From: Acanthacorydalis orientalis
Lineage: Eukaryota > Arthropoda > Insecta > Megaloptera > Corydalidae
Direction of reading: 5' to 3'
Assembly (NCBI GenBank): GCA_034766995.1
Contig: CM068316.1
Span: forward strand, 8,969,200-9,033,199
Length of the DNA: 64,000 nucleotides
Shown here: positions 13,467 to 27,736 of the stretch, one piece after another
Layout: every line of letters begins with the position of its first letter
Numbering within the stretch: position 1 is the first letter of the stretch
Translations under genes and position numbers: made by a program
Notes under the pieces: generated by a model
Told to the model about the DNA's origin: nothing
The model's database searches: none
What the model saw: the letters and a program-made list of their open reading frames with translations, nothing else

Positions 13467-14275
13467 CGAGAGTCGTTTGATAAGTTTGGTAAATTTCTAT
13501 ATGATGCCACCATTCATTTGATAACGTTACGGCTATCAAGTGTCATTTTTCAAACTAGCGTAGGCGAAATTTCAACCAGAAGTGACACGTTGTTCACGTT
13601 TGAAGTGAGCATTGCAGCAGTTGCAGCAAAAATGGAAAAAAACAACAGGCCTTTTACTGCCTATTTGTCATCATTGATGAAATATTGATCCACCACTACA
13701 CACCAGTCAAAGCAATGGACAACGACTGATGAAAGTGCACTGAAGAAGGTGAAGACTGTTTTGTCTGCTGGGAAGGTGAAGGCCACTGTTTTTTGGGATT
13801 CTCAAGGAATTATCCTGATCTACTTCTTATCGAAGGAACATACGATAACAGGATCCTATTATGCAACATTATTGAACTGTTTGAAAGAAGAACAGAAACA
13901 AAAACAGCCAAGACTGTCCCACAAAAAAGTGCTCTTTCACCAAAACAACGATAAAAGAGCACCAGTCCCACAAATCGACCATCGCAATAGCAAAATTGTA
14001 CGAATTAGGCTTCGAATTGATTCCTCACTCACCCTATTCTCTGAACTTGGCCCTTTGCATACTTCTTCATCTTCTCAAACTTGAAAATTTATCTCAGTAA
14101 GAAAAAAATCACGTCGAATAAAGATACCATCGCCGCCGTCAATGCGTATTTTGCAGACTCGTTGGACCAAGTATATAGCTCTCAATGGAGACTATGTTGA
14201 GAAATAAAATCGATTTTGTCTAAAAAAAATGGTGTTTTACTTACTTTTTTTACCATACTTATGAAACCACCCTCA
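13467..14275 (+). mobile_element. mariner family M2, internally deleted copy with both ends
   Basis: The left end GAGAGTCGTTTGATAAGT pairs with the right end, which reverse-complements to GAGGGTGGTTTCATAAGT; both are flanked by TA. At 809 bp it is shorter than a typical 1.25-1.3 kb mariner because the DNA-binding part is missing. A start ATG (13631) leads within a few codons to DEILIHHYTP, the equivalent of the first catalytic aspartate box. The helix-turn-helix region has therefore been deleted while the catalytic region was kept, although frameshifted. Confidence 0.85.
13675..14210 (+). pseudogene. mariner M2 transposase catalytic domain, broken
   Basis: The best continuous frame (13749-14084) encodes KTVLSAGKVKATVFWDSQG, then YYATLLN and HKKVLFHQNND. 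Related mariner proteins have HQDNAPSH at this point, so the second aspartate reads N and a frameshift follows directly. Continuing in the next frame gives a fragment like PHSPYSLNLALC and then a C-terminal tail. Its close relative is 20872-21435. The product would be a DD34D-type mariner transposase; this copy cannot make one. Confidence 0.8.
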
Positions 14276-14428
14276 TATTTTCTTCTTTTTTATATTATTT
14301 TCTTATATTATAAGCATAAAGAATACCAGGTTTTTATTATTATTGAAATCTAAATATTAAATAATTAATTATTTCTGGTAGAGTTCAGATATTTATAAAA
14401 TATTACTTAGTATTACCTCCTCGGATGA

Positions 14429-14539
14429 AGAATGATTCAGTTTAGCCTTCCACATGAAACTATTAAATAAAAATCGAAAAAATTAAAAAGAACATGATTT
14501 TTTTAACACTTTCATGCGGAAGCCTAAATTAAATCATTC

Positions 14540-14540
<1 letters not shown>
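14429..14540. mobile_element. fold-back MITE, GGGTGATTCAA family, copy 1
   Basis: This short 112-bp copy has left end AGAATGATTCAGTTTAGCC and right end (reverse complement) AGAATGATTTAATTTAGGC. The termini match the better preserved copies at 36609, 47935 and 58776, but the middle is deleted. A 50-bp TA tract begins three bases after the right end. Confidence 0.75.

Positions 14541-14542
<2 letters not shown>

Positions 14543-14592
<50 letters not shown>
14543..14592. repeat. (TA)n microsatellite next to a MITE
   Basis: A pure TA run of about 50 bp directly after the MITE copy; it continues into TG-rich sequence. Confidence 0.95.
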
Positions 14593-14602
<10 letters not shown>

Positions 14603-14814
14603 GTGTCTGTGTGTGTGTGCGGTTTATTAACATTGATAAATTTAACAAAATGAAAAATAGTAAACGCGCTGGTATTTCCAAAAGGATATATACTTTTATT
14701 ATACAGAATATTAAAGAAAATGTTCAGGTCAAGAATACGTTCTCTGTTCTCGTCCATCAAAGTTCATTGTCGAAATGCATTATTCAGTTCACTATCTTAG
14801 TTTCTAACTTGTAA

Positions 14815-15245
14815 ACATAGGGACGTGTATAGACGACTCTAAGTGTGCTAAAACGTAAGAAATTCAGCACGAATCGTATTCAGCATGAAAAATATTTTTC
14901 ATGGATCCGTTTGTCGCCGCCTCCGCACACTGCTAAAAATGTTATCTTAAACGTACGCCGTACGAAATGCACCGCTTGAATTCTCGCGAACTTTCTCAAT
15001 CTCATACAGGAATTTTGTTTAGAAGTTTCAGTTTTTCACATGCGCATTGGTCCTCCGGGAGTGATTTTTTATTCAAACGACATTGCTATTGTTGCCATAA
15101 TGTTGTATATGTACGACGTTTATGTGTGTGTCGGCGCGCGCTCGTGTCTGTATGTCTGTACTCTGTTTGTTGTGTGTGTTTTTTTTTCTGTGTTTGTCGA
15201 AAAGTTTTAGAACGTTTATTCATTTTTAGAAACATTAACATTTAG
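14815..15245. other. GC-richer, CpG-containing island
   Basis: CpG-rich sequence with a TG/CG-rich run (15118-15210). A 92-codon open frame (14967-15245) has a Cys-rich, low-complexity second half that reflects the TG-rich DNA, so I do not call it a gene. A promoter or 5' untranslated region is possible. Confidence 0.3.
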
Positions 15246-15540
15246 AAGTTAGTTACAAATAATAAATTGTGAATGTACTTCGTGTTTTTTTTTCACACTT
15301 TTTATAAAATGAAGGAAAAGTTTAAATTTAATATTTGTTCTTTAGAGATTTGACGTAAGTGTTTTGTTAGTTCTCCGTTTATACAATTTTATATTTTGTA
15401 CCTTTTTAAAAAAAATAATGTGACGACGTACAATATACTTCAATTTACATGAATACTGAATAACTTAAACAATTTTTCTAGCGGGACAAAAAAGGAACAG
15501 TCTACTATAAATATTAATTTCAACTTTTGTTAGAAATTTT

Positions 15541-15870
<330 letters not shown>

Positions 15871-16373
15871 GAGTAAATAATAATTCAAACACTTTCAGAT
15901 AATTTTACAAAGTAATAAAAAGTTACACCTATCACAAATATATAACGCAAAAATATATTGTAAAATGTCAAATTTCATAAATATTTCTTTAACTTATCTT
16001 ACTTAAGTATAGACTAAAATTATTTAATAGTTACTTGTATAAGCGATTCTTAAGAAAAATATTTATATTTTCTGCAATTAAATTCAATTTTAACTATCAT
16101 TACAGATACCACATGATTTTAAAATGTTTCATTTATATGATTTCTAAAAGATGCAAGGTGCCTTCCAATTTCTCAGAATATAACGTAAGTTACATTTCTT
16201 ATTATTTAAATATTTTTACCTTTTCGATTTTAATTTCACTTGTTCTATCAAAACTAATTGATTTTTTCAGTACATCTCTTTATATAAAATTTACTGTATA
16301 TATAATATTACCTTATATACTACTCAGAAATATCGTTTTATCAAGTTCCCATAAATATCAAGCCTACATTGCC

Positions 16374-16425
<52 letters not shown>

Positions 16426-17640
16426 GAAAAAATAAAACGAAAAAATTCTTAATTGGATTCTGTTCGTTCGTATATAGATAGGATTTACACACTAATGTCT
16501 TTTAGGATTAACACTAACTACTTACAGCGTCAATCGATAGATAAAGACTGACACTGAAAGTGATTTTCAGAGAGTTTTATAAGAAAGTCAGTAAGGGACT
16601 TTCGCACTAATATAAGTTAAGATTTTATTAAAACATAAAAACTTGAATTACGATTTTCAGACATATATTCGAAACTTTTACTTTATAGGTTAGAAACGAT
16701 AAGAATTACTCCCAATGTCAACTTGTACTTAAAACTTAGGTATTTTAATAAAAATCTAGGAAGTAGAAAAATAGAACACACCGAAGGGCAATTATTACTT
16801 AGATGGTTAAATGTTAAAATAAATTTTGTTGATTTTCTATTGAATCATTTTTTTTAATATCTAATTTGTATATTGTAATTTTTTTAAAACTGAAATTCAT
16901 AATATCACAATTTGAATAATATAATATTTTCTGTCGAATATAAATACAAAATAATTCTAAATGATTTAAAAGTAAGTTCATCAATATAATTCGAAGCTCA
17001 GTTAATATATAAAATTTTAAATAAGTTATATTACTTTTACTATAATCACTTATCTTTTTAAAAGATGAGGAAAGTCAACAAGCAAGGATATGTTAAAAAA
17101 GGAAAAATGATTATTCTATATACATAATTTGTATTGACATTTTTCTTCATATCCTTACTTATATGCACTCTTAATGATAGTATATAAGTGTATGCGAATG
17201 ACATTAATTGTCGACGCGCCGTAAACACCAAATAATCAATCAACCATTAATTATCTTACGGAATAAAAATGTTGATTTCTGACACATCCATTGTTTATAA
17301 TTATTGTCTTATTTTGTGATAATTTCTTTAGTATTTTTTTATAAGGAAGGTGTATGTGAATCGTCGTACTTTGATGAGTGAACTGATTGAACTCTTCTTT
17401 CGTTGTTTAAATGTTTTACAATTTCTTAAAATCCTTCTAACTATTGCTATACACCCATATGTTACCCATAAAAATACACGCTGAACTAAATTACCACTCT
17501 GTCTACATGCTAATAAGTCATTTTAGATTCAACAGTCATTCTTTCACCGTATTTCTCACACGGCTAATTAAACAAATTAGTGTGTTCCGGATCTAAATTA
17601 CAAGTTCATGGACAACTCATCATATAGTACCACCGTATTT
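15871..17640. other. AT-rich stretch without recognised genes
   Basis: The one sizeable open frame (16035-16427) is AT-driven and ends inside a TA microsatellite (16378-16422). I see nothing else to support. Confidence 0.65.
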
Positions 17641-18125
17641 TTTCCAAATTTGGAAAATCAAGCTCAACGCGATGAAAACTGAAAGTATTATCGTCTCATG
17701 AAGCGAAAAGAAGAACACAGAGGGACTACATATCGAAAGGACCGAAGTCCCTTGGATATATTCTGCTAAATACTTAAGTGTACATATGGATACGAAACTA
17801 GCCTATTTTCATGGCCAGGAATTACGGTCTGAGTGTTGAAAACAAGTTAACACTCTACAAGATGACGATCAGATCAACCACAACGTACGCTTCACCAATC
17901 TGGCTGAATACCTTCAAGACGAATACCTTCGTTCATAATCATCAGAAGGTTCAGAAAAAAAATCTTGAGGATAGATATATACAACGCGTCCAAATACTCT
18001 ACGCCAGAATTCTACGAGAAAGTCGAAATTATCATTGTTGGATGATATACTGAGGATAGCAGCTGCAAGTTTCACATTTGAAAACCGCTCATTAATCCAT
18101 TAATCGATCGGTTTTCACAACAAAA
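17641..18125 (+). pseudogene. jockey-like non-LTR retrotransposon RT fragment
   Basis: Two overlapping frames reproduce the segment after the reverse transcriptase catalytic core of jockey-clade elements. First comes a WKIKLNAMKTESI..S block, then GLHIERTEVPW and SAKYLSVHMDTKL. After a frameshift near 17805 comes LSVENKLTLYKMTIRSTTTYASPIWLN (boxes read in pieces), matching the 'LYK.LIRP...YA.P.W' region of that family. A stop codon follows IIVS. The fragment is 5'-truncated and has no catalytic FADD box, so it cannot act. Clade assignment is from memory of conserved boxes and should be tested by search. Confidence 0.75.
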
Positions 18126-18986
18126 ATATTCCACTGTAAAAACGAATCGGCCACCATTGCCATACAAACAAATTTGTGCATCCATGTTATTTCACCTCAT
18201 GCCGGCAGCAAAACAGTATTTTTAGGGGGCCACAAGGGATGGGATACGCTCGTAGGAATTGGGGGAATTTTTATTTATTGTTATCTGGATTTTTTGAAAC
18301 TTTTCCTAAATATTTCACTATTTGACAGGATCAGCAGTTGTAATAAAACACTTCACCATCTCGAGATAAAGGGTGATATAGAAGATATGTATTCTCAGGA
18401 TCAGCCAAATAACATCCACGGTAACTAGATCAAGTACATATCCAAATACTCTCAAATTCGTGAAAAAAAGTCATATATTGCCGATTTATCATCAAGCTTT
18501 CCACCTTTTTGGACAATTAAAATGAGAGTTTGGAAGACAACTGTTTATTTATGATATGATGTCATCAATACGGTGCAGAAATGATTAAAAAAATTATTCC
18601 TGTACGGGATCTAGGATCTCGTTACAAGTTAAACTAAATACATAGAAGATAGTACGAATTATGTATAATAATAATCTTACTAAAAATCCTATATCTATAA
18701 TAAGACTGTTCTACTTTTCAAAAGTCCTTTTACTTTTTGATCTTCTTTCATAATTTATTGTCTTTTCATTGCATTCGATTCTATTTAAGTTTTTTTTTTG
18801 ACATAGAAAATTATTTCATCTATTGAAATATTATTAATTCTGTAATATTCTCCTTATTTAAAATGTATTTTTTGAATTCATTTTCATAGCATATGTTCAT
18901 ATAAATATTTTAAACTTTTGTATTAATTTTCACTGTTAATGAAAATGTTCGTTTACAAACAAATAATTTCGCACCAAAACGAATTA

Positions 18987-19033
<47 letters not shown>

Positions 19034-19239
19034 TATGTAAATATATATATATATATATATAGATAGATAGATAAATTTACAAAACATATTTAAACTAAAA
19101 TTTTATCAAAATTTACAGAAAAACATGGACCTAATTTGCATATTATTGACATGTACCTAAATTAAGTTTTATTCGCACGAAAGCGAATAACCAAAATCCA
19201 GATTAATGAAACACACACACATGCATAGTTTATAAGAAC

Positions 19240-19304
<65 letters not shown>

Positions 19305-19605
19305 TATGCACGTTTGTATGTTTGAATGTATATACACTCAAACACATATCCTAATGTAGACTGAAAGTATATTTTCTTCATCACTCATGTTAATCATGAA
19401 ATTTTGTCTCGGCGGAATAAGTACGTCAGATCTCTTGGTTTTCTGCTAATGAAATTAGACATACACACTTCTGTAGACTTATCTCAAGACCATGTATGAA
19501 TGCAAATGAATAATTAAAACAAGTTTATACTGAATATATAATTGGTAATTTCGTATAAAGTCAACTTCTACTTGAATAACTATACTTCATACCACACATT
19601 CGTGT

Positions 19606-19660
<55 letters not shown>

Positions 19661-20023
19661 ATGTGTGTATTATGTAAAATTCGTTCGACTGCCTGCTAAT
19701 ATCCATCAACTTTTACAAAATTTCTCCTCGAACATATTTGTATATATTGTTTCCAAATTGAATCCAATACAGGAAGAAAATTGAAAGGAAATTACGTGTA
19801 CACTGTACTTACTTCGTTTAGAATTGGAAATTTATTATTTTCCAATTTGTTTCCAGTTCTTTATTTTACTTTATTTATTTACGATGTATACGATACTGTT
19901 GTAATGCACACAAGGTAAAATAAATTACCATATTATTATTTCATGGACAATTGAAATTTTGATTTGATTACGCATTTAAATAAATAAATATGTATAAACG
20001 CACAGACATATACGTGGTTAAGG

Positions 20024-20093
<70 letters not shown>

Positions 20094-20871
20094 GTTTGTG
20101 TACTTTTTATAGAATATTTTTCGTTCAAATGTTTTCGGTTCGAAAATAAAATGTAACGTATAAAAGTTTACAACATTTAAATTATATTCAAATATCTGTG
20201 AAAAATGTTTTTATAATTTTATCTCGTTAAATGGGTATTGTTTATAGAAAAAAAACAATAAACTAAAAAAACAAGTGTTCAGTTTGTTTGAGCTCTATTT
20301 TAAAAACAAGCAGTATGAATTTGTAAAATAAATTAATGTCAATTACATTCAATACAAGTATTTCACTTGTAATGGAAAACAACTTACTATTTTGTTATAA
20401 TACAGTTACCTGGTAATGTGACTAAATCATTGTCAAAAATGAATTAAAAACTTAAAAAAATAGCACGAAAGATGTTTGTGATCAAAAATGTTCAATAAAT
20501 GTTATTGATTATTTTTGATTGGTGCTTATACTCATTTCAATGGTGATGCTATCATCTTCATACCGGTAAGGTACAGAAAAATTTGTATTTATTTTCAAAT
20601 ATACATAAAATACAATCAGAAATGATCAATAATCATTTATTGAGCATTTTTGATCGGAAAGAAAGTAGATGAATCATTTATACAATTTAATTTTGTTCTC
20701 ATAAAAAGCAAATACTCAATTCGTTGTTATAGCTATTATCTCGAACTTAAATTGATATAAATAATAAAAATAACATAACACAAATTGGGAAATGTAGGCC
20801 ATGAATAGATAGCTAAATAGATAAATTATATTCTCATTTCTTTATAAATAAATACTTTATTTAGTGAATAA
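18126..20871. other. AT-rich non-coding stretch
   Basis: No gene seen. It holds TA or mixed tracts at 18991-19060, 19243-19305 (TA plus TATG), 19608-19656 (CT then TA) and 20029-20091. The 84-codon frame at 18174-18428 has no recognised motif. Confidence 0.6.
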
Positions 20872-21435
20872 AATGGAAGACAGTGTTCCAAAGAAAGCGA
20901 AGACCGTTTTGCCGGCTGGGAAGGTGAAGGCCACTGTTTTTTGGGTTCCTAAGAAATCTACTTAACGAACGGAAAAATGATAACAGAAGTTTATTATACA
21001 ACAACATTGGACCGTTTGAAAGAAGAACAAAAATGGTCAAGATTGGCCCACAAAAAAGTGCTCTTTCACTAGGACAACGCGCCGTCCCACAAATCGACTG
21101 TCGCAATAGTAAAACTGCACGAATTAGGCTGCGAATTGATTCCTCATCCAACCTATTCTCCGGACTGGGCCCCGTGCGATTTCTTCTTCTGCCCAAACTT
21201 GAAAATTTTGGCTCGGTGGGAAGAAATTCTCAACGAATGAGGATGTCGTCGCCGCCGTCAATGAATATTTTGGGGACTTTGAAAAAAGCTACTTTTCCAA
21301 CGGGATAAAAAAATTGAAAACCGCTGGACCATGTGTATAGCCTTCAATGGAGACTAAGCTGAAAAATAAAATCGATTTTTCCCAAAAAAACTGTATCTAA
21401 CTTACTTTTTTACCATACTTATCAAACGACCTTCA
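20872..21435 (+). mobile_element. mariner family M2, 3' half
   Basis: Homologous to 13738-14275, starting at a KAKTVLPAGKVKATVFW segment and ending with the same right terminus (reverse complement GAAGGTCGTTTGATAAGT) followed by TA. The catalytic region is spread over several frames. The DNA-binding half and the left terminus are absent. Stops and shifts make it inactive. Confidence 0.8.
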
Positions 21436-21747
21436 TATTTTCTTCTTTTTTGTTGTTTTATTATGTTATAAGCATAATGAATATCAAGTTTTTGTTATAA
21501 TAAAAATCTAAATATTAAATAATTAATTATTTCTGCTAGAGTTCAAATATTTATAGAATATTACCTAGAATTACCTTGGAAATTTAAAAGATTAAAAAAT
21601 GAACAGCATATTTTTACAAAAAAACTCATTAAGTATAAAATTTCACTCTACGCCTACTTTATAACACAAATAAATATTTATATATTAATTATAAAATGTA
21701 TTATTAAGGTTTCTTTTCAAGAAAAAAACATTTCATTTATAGCATCG

Positions 21748-22090
21748 ATGAAAAAAACCTTCCTTGTTGGTCAAAGCACACACACACATATCCACACACA
21801 ATCTACAAAACACACACCCGTCAAACAAACACGCGTACATCCAACAAGAAAGAAAGATACACTGAAGTCACGCACGACGCATCTGGCAACATCACGAGTT
21901 AAGGGCTTAAAATTGGCCCAGAGACGTTCAGCCGGCTAAATCAGATTTCAAAAACGATCGATTTTATATTCTTGACGGATTATCCTTCGCCACGTTCGCA
22001 GTGTACGTCCGCGGCAGAAAGGAAACGAATGCTGCCCGATACGACCATTTTCTACTATGATTGTCGACAGTATATTCTCCTCACTGACTC
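21748..22090. other. GC-richer island with CA-rich left part
   Basis: It starts as a degenerate CACA-rich run and becomes CpG-containing single-copy sequence. The 63-codon frame at 21748-21939 has no recognised motif. Possible regulatory sequence or non-coding exon. Confidence 0.3.
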
Positions 22091-22139
22091 ACGGATCAAA
22101 TATTTCAGGCAATAAAAATATCGCAAAGAGTTTTGCCAA

Positions 22140-22156
22140 TATATATATATATATAT

Positions 22157-22208
<52 letters not shown>
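22140..22208. repeat. (TA)n microsatellite
   Basis: About 68 bp of TA with one CACA interruption. Confidence 0.95.
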
Positions 22209-22211
<3 letters not shown>

Positions 22212-23281
22212 TGTACCACATTCGAACATTTGTGTGATATGAAAGGTATTCGAAGTCACATACATAATTCCGTATTATATAATACAATAATTTATTTTCC
22301 TATACACATATCTACTAAAAATGGGCCAATTTATGTTTATTTTGTATATGTATACATTTATATGTATATACTCGTATTTATGCATTTATATATATATAAA
22401 GAGAGAGAGAGAGAGAAATTATGATATTAATGAAATATAATTTTTTTATTAATATTTTAATAGTTCTGATGAACGCCAAGTTTAAAAAAGATTTGTTTAT
22501 CTGTTTCTAGCTTCGAAAGAAAAATTATATCAATATTATTGAATAAAGAAGTCTTCATTTAAAATATACTCAATTTCTATAATGTTCTCATTTTTTAAAA
22601 AAAAATCATTTTACTTCAACAGATAATTATTTTTATCGAAAAAAATTTTAAACATTTGAAAATATGAAGTTCTTCTTCATAGCATTGTGATATTTTAAAA
22701 ATATTTACAAAGTAAATAAAATCTTCTGTATGTTTGAAAAGTAAGTACTTTTAATTCATATTTTTATAATTCATATCGAATTATTTTTCAGTTTGTTGAT
22801 TTTAATACAGTAGTTGCTTATGATATTGTTAATATCTATTTCTAGTAATTTTTTTAATATCCAGTTATATAATTTGTTTTTTAAGAACTAAAATGATTAT
22901 CATCTTTTATACTATACAAATATACACAATTATCAAAATAATCCATCCAACAAAAAACTATTAAAATTTAATTAAAAAGAATGTTTTGCTTTTATTTTAT
23001 ATAAACATGAGAAAAAGTAAATACTATTCCTACAAAAAATATATGAAATTAATGTGTTATAACTGAATATTATATATTTAAATTTAGCTATTTTTACGAT
23101 GACAATAGTGGTATTTGTTGTCAATTATTAATTTATTACTAGACACACAATTTCAATACTATTGTATTTAGTGCTATGGTAAATTCAACATTTTAGGTTT
23201 CATTCAAAAATTAAATCATGAAATTAGATGACAGTGAAAATATATTGTCTGTAATTCATTTGGTAAAATGTACAGTGTGTG

Positions 23282-23356
<75 letters not shown>

Positions 23357-24248
23357 GATATTTGATACAACAGTCTACTTTTTCATTAGATACAAAGAAA
23401 TATATTAAAAACAGATTATTTTTCTAAGTCAATCAAGTTAAAGAACATATCATTTTATTTGAAAATTTGGTGTATAATCAAGTTAAAATATTATTTATTT
23501 ATACAAGCAGACTCCCTGGTCGCTGTGTTCGCCCACCCCTAGGACACATTTTCCCCCACTCGCTCTCTCTTAACAAATAACAGAAATTAACAGATTATAC
23601 TCACAAATAATCTACGTTAAATTCAAGTCATAAAATTTTTATTGAAACAATTTATAAAAACTATCAACAAAAATAATATTAAAATGTGTAAGAATTTTTT
23701 ACTCTAAAGCTACAATGAATTCAATATTTTGAATAAATTTCTTATCAGTTTTACACTGAAATCATATACCCTCTTTCGTTGTATACCATGAGAAAGCTAC
23801 ATACATTTTACTGATGTCAACCAATCAGAACAGAGACCACACGATATCAATCAACCAATCATAACACGAATAAAATTTCATTAAAAATATGCACGGGACT
23901 GATTTTTAATTATAGAGACATTATAAAATCAGTACTAACTTTTCTTGATATTCTCAATTTTTTGCTCAGACTAATTTAATGATAACTTATTAAACAAGTT
24001 AATTTTTAATCAAACAGTATTCATCGAATTATTTTCCATTTCACTCTAATCGTTTGGAACAACGTTCATTTTTTATCGATAGAGATAAAAATTATTTAAA
24101 CAATTGTTATTAATACCATGAACATATATTTAGTCATGAAGTTTCACTTCTCATCATTTCACTTTGTTGTTGCTCGAAGATCTAAAGCTAACATTTTATA
24201 ATCTAAAATGTTTACCTTCAACTTAATATAAATATTCATATATTTGTA

Positions 24249-24280
<32 letters not shown>

Positions 24281-24574
24281 CAAATATATAAGGCCCCTGT
24301 ATCAATCTAAATACATTCGAATAATTCCAATTATAAATTCAATACAAACAAAATAATTTCCTTTTGTTATTATAAACTCCTACGAACTCCAACTGTTTAA
24401 CACATTGGTATCTTGACCGCCAGACTATAGGTTCATGTCGTACTGTAATTAGATTTAAACTTAGGAAGTCTAACTATGTACAAATTTGAACCTTAACCAT
24501 AAACATAACTATTATATATCGTACTCAATTCTAAACTAAATTATACGGAATGACGTTAACAGTAAACAACATTA

Positions 24575-24639
<65 letters not shown>

Positions 24640-26030
24640 TACTTTATACATAAACCCGGAGCTTCATTTACAGCGCATATGTGTGCTGTTCAGTTAGTTA
24701 ATGAGACAAATCGATTTTGGTTATTAAATCAGATAAAAGATTTATAAATAACTCTACATCAGTACAAGCAAACGTATTTAACATTTGAATTTGTCAATGA
24801 AAATTTATATTTGTGGTTTATTTACCAAGTACGTATTTCCTTGAAGAAATTTTCCATTTTATTATTCATTTCGAAATATTATCGTACAGCTTTTATTAAT
24901 ATTTAATCATCCGGAATTACTAAGTAAGACATTTATAATAAAAGCGTTGTGTACAGAGTTTACTTCCTTTAAGCAGAAATGAAATTTAATTTTTAATGCA
25001 CGAATGTTTTTTTTATTTACTTTTTTCTGTCGAATAATTAACTTTTATTTTTCTCGAATATGTAATCATTTATGAATGTCCTTTTTAAATAATTTTTGTA
25101 AAGAATTCAGATACAAAATGGTCGTAATATAAAAATGTTATAGCAGGAATGATAAGATTTTGGTAAAATATTTTAAATACTCTATTGTTAACTGTACATT
25201 AGACTTTTGTCAGTGTTTTCAAATTTTGTTTTATTTTGATTTCATTTTTAAATATCAATATAAATAAAAAAATGATGTTGAAATTTAAAAAAAGTGTATT
25301 AATTTTAAAAATACTCTTATATAAAATGATAATTAAAGATGAATGAAATAATTTATTTCAATTTCTGTAAAGAATTGAGATATAAAAATTTCATATCATA
25401 TAAAATTGTATGAAATGGAATCAGAAGTAAATAGATTTTTGTACACTATTTTAAATAATTCATGTTAAATATAAGTTACATAAACCATCTTCAGAACGGT
25501 AAGGTATAAAAAAATATAAGAGCACTAAGATCCTATTTTTTGAGTCTTATTCGCACATTATATAGAATGATCTTTTATTAACTTAATAAAGAAAAACTCT
25601 CATGACGAATCAGACCAATCTGCTAGATGACTAACGGATAGTCTGATGCTTTCTAGTAATTAATACCTAGGTACGAAAATTATAGTCTATGATAAAAAAT
25701 ATAAAGTGACGTGACATATGTCATTAGTTCTCTTAACATCAACAATAAAGCAAGTTTTATTGATCTAAGTGCAAGAGATCTAATATTTAATTATTCTCTC
25801 TAATTTTTTAACATAAAAACCCAGATTTAAATGAACAGCCAACTTTTTGAATATGGTAAGCCATTAAAGTGACTCTGAAGACCAAACTGAAGACTTTTAA
25901 ATCATCCCTCAGAATTAGACTCTTACTATTGTGTGTAAACATGGAAAATAATTCTGTTGAAAGTGGAAAATATATATTTTCAAATAATTTGATTATTTTT
26001 TTAATCCTAAATCGCTTTCTGGTACACTAC
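22209..26030. other. AT-rich non-coding stretch
   Basis: No gene seen. It includes TA tracts at 23287-23351, 24258-24282 and 24579-24634, and a short C-rich patch at 23510-23575. The line 'CTTCAGAACGGTAAGGTA' near 25490 resembles 'CTTCATACCGGTAAGGTA' near 20558, suggesting an old dispersed repeat. Confidence 0.6.
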
Positions 26031-26035
26031 AATTC

Positions 26036-26352
26036 TGACACTGTAGCTAAATTCACTTTCAAAAATAAATTATTTTCTCAGTCCACAAACCACAAAAAAA
26101 TTTCTTGTCAGAAATATTCAATTTATAATTATTGACCATTTATTATTACTTTTTGTATACATTTTGATGTGTTATTCTCTCATCTTCAGAGCGCCAAAGC
26201 AAATAATGATTTATTTTTTTTCTAATGTCAAATTTTTCTTTACTTTTATGATCTGAAGATGATAGTATTGCCATATATTCACATAAACAACAATAAAACA
26301 ATAATTTATTGAACATTTTCGAGCAGAAAATTTTTTTGTGGTTTGAAGAGTG
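26036..26352. repeat. inverted pair of an old dispersed repeat
   Basis: The left arm contains CCACAAACCACAAAAAAATT and the right arm, reverse-complemented, contains TTCAAACCACAAAAAAATTT; both are followed by a TTCAAT..ATTATTG block. The left arm also matches 5660-5770. Two copies of one repeat therefore lie head to head about 200 bp apart. Confidence 0.5.
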
Positions 26353-27253
26353 AACTGGAATCTGTTTAATCACAATTTTTAATAGTTTTTATATACAAAA
26401 TTTTAAGACAGTTTAATAATAATATAAAATAAAAAAATAACAACATTAAGTATGGATTTTTAGTCTCTATGAACGTATATTATGTCATGATATATTTTTA
26501 TCTATTTTATAATTTTACAAAGATAAAATATTATTAACTTTTTGTAACTATAAAATAGTTGCTTTCATAATAAACTATACGTTGAATATCAAAATATACA
26601 CTTTTAAGATAATACTCGATAGCTCTAAACCCTGTTTTCTCTAGCAAGAGCAATTTTTTGATTGATATCTTAATGTATTTCTGTATGACAAAAAAAAACT
26701 ATGCAACTAATAGCAATAAAATATAACGACTAAGATTACACTCTTCCATATATGACACGAACCTTTAATACGTAAGACCGTGTTCAGCTTTCAATCGTTC
26801 TCTTAGTTATCTCTGATAAAGTCGAACATGGTTCGCTTTGAGCTATACAAGCAACTGCGCAACAGTATCCATTGATTATAGTATATATAGGGCAGAATAG
26901 TAGTTCGAGTGTAATAAGCATCGTTCTGAGTACGATGGTAGTACACACAAACACATCCATACACACATAGAGCGGCGAATCTGTATTCAAGAAAAGGGTT
27001 AAACACGTTAGGCTCGAAGTTAGTAATGCACTCTGCCACCCATTTTGAAACGTTCGCTTTATACGAGAAAAGCTTATTTCGTACATCACAGAAATCTGTG
27101 AAGCGACTCTTGAATTCTTGATTCGAAATTTACATTGACATAAACTATGATGTAGACGAAATATTTAGAAATTGTTTGATAGAAGATTCGTGTATACACA
27201 TACAACGAACACAAATGTAAACATTTATACACATATACAATACATACACACAT

Positions 27254-27284
<31 letters not shown>

Positions 27285-27736
27285 ATTTCTCTAGAACTTA
27301 TATTTGATTAACATTATTAATCTTCAATATCACATAATGAAAAACACATTTTGATGAGATTTTTAAAAAGAATATAAAAAATTGAAATAAATTAAATAAA
27401 GTTTGCTTTAATTAAGAATTCAATTTCATAGTACGGAATATCACTGATTGATACTTTAAAAGATAATCTAATATGCTTCACATTTTTTTTTATAAGCAAT
27501 CAAATAAATAGATAAAATCGAATCTTTAATTTCGAGAAATAAATGATCTTTCTGTACAAACATTCTAAACACTTATAGAACTGTGACTCGGTTCGTTTTA
27601 CGAACACAAAACTTGTATATGCGAAATTTGGTTTAAATTATAAACAGATTCTTAAGTTTTATTTCAATTTTAATAAGTGTTCTAGTAAATTAGAATTGAT
27701 TTGTATTCAACCGATGTTCTGTTCAGTAGTAATGTA
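26353..27736. other. non-coding stretch with a mild GC rise
   Basis: The patch at 26760-27110 has higher GC, and overlapping minus-strand open frames of 78 and 101 codons disagree on frame; neither has a recognisable domain. A CA/TA microsatellite lies at 27240-27284. Confidence 0.45.

Noticed and set aside
14967..15245. 92-codon Cys-rich ORF as a secreted peptide
   Set aside because: The Cys and Val residues come from a TG-rich run and there is no signal peptide.
26784..27089. Minus-strand ORFs of 101 and 78 codons
   Set aside because: Overlapping frames with no recognised motif and no codon pattern favouring either one.
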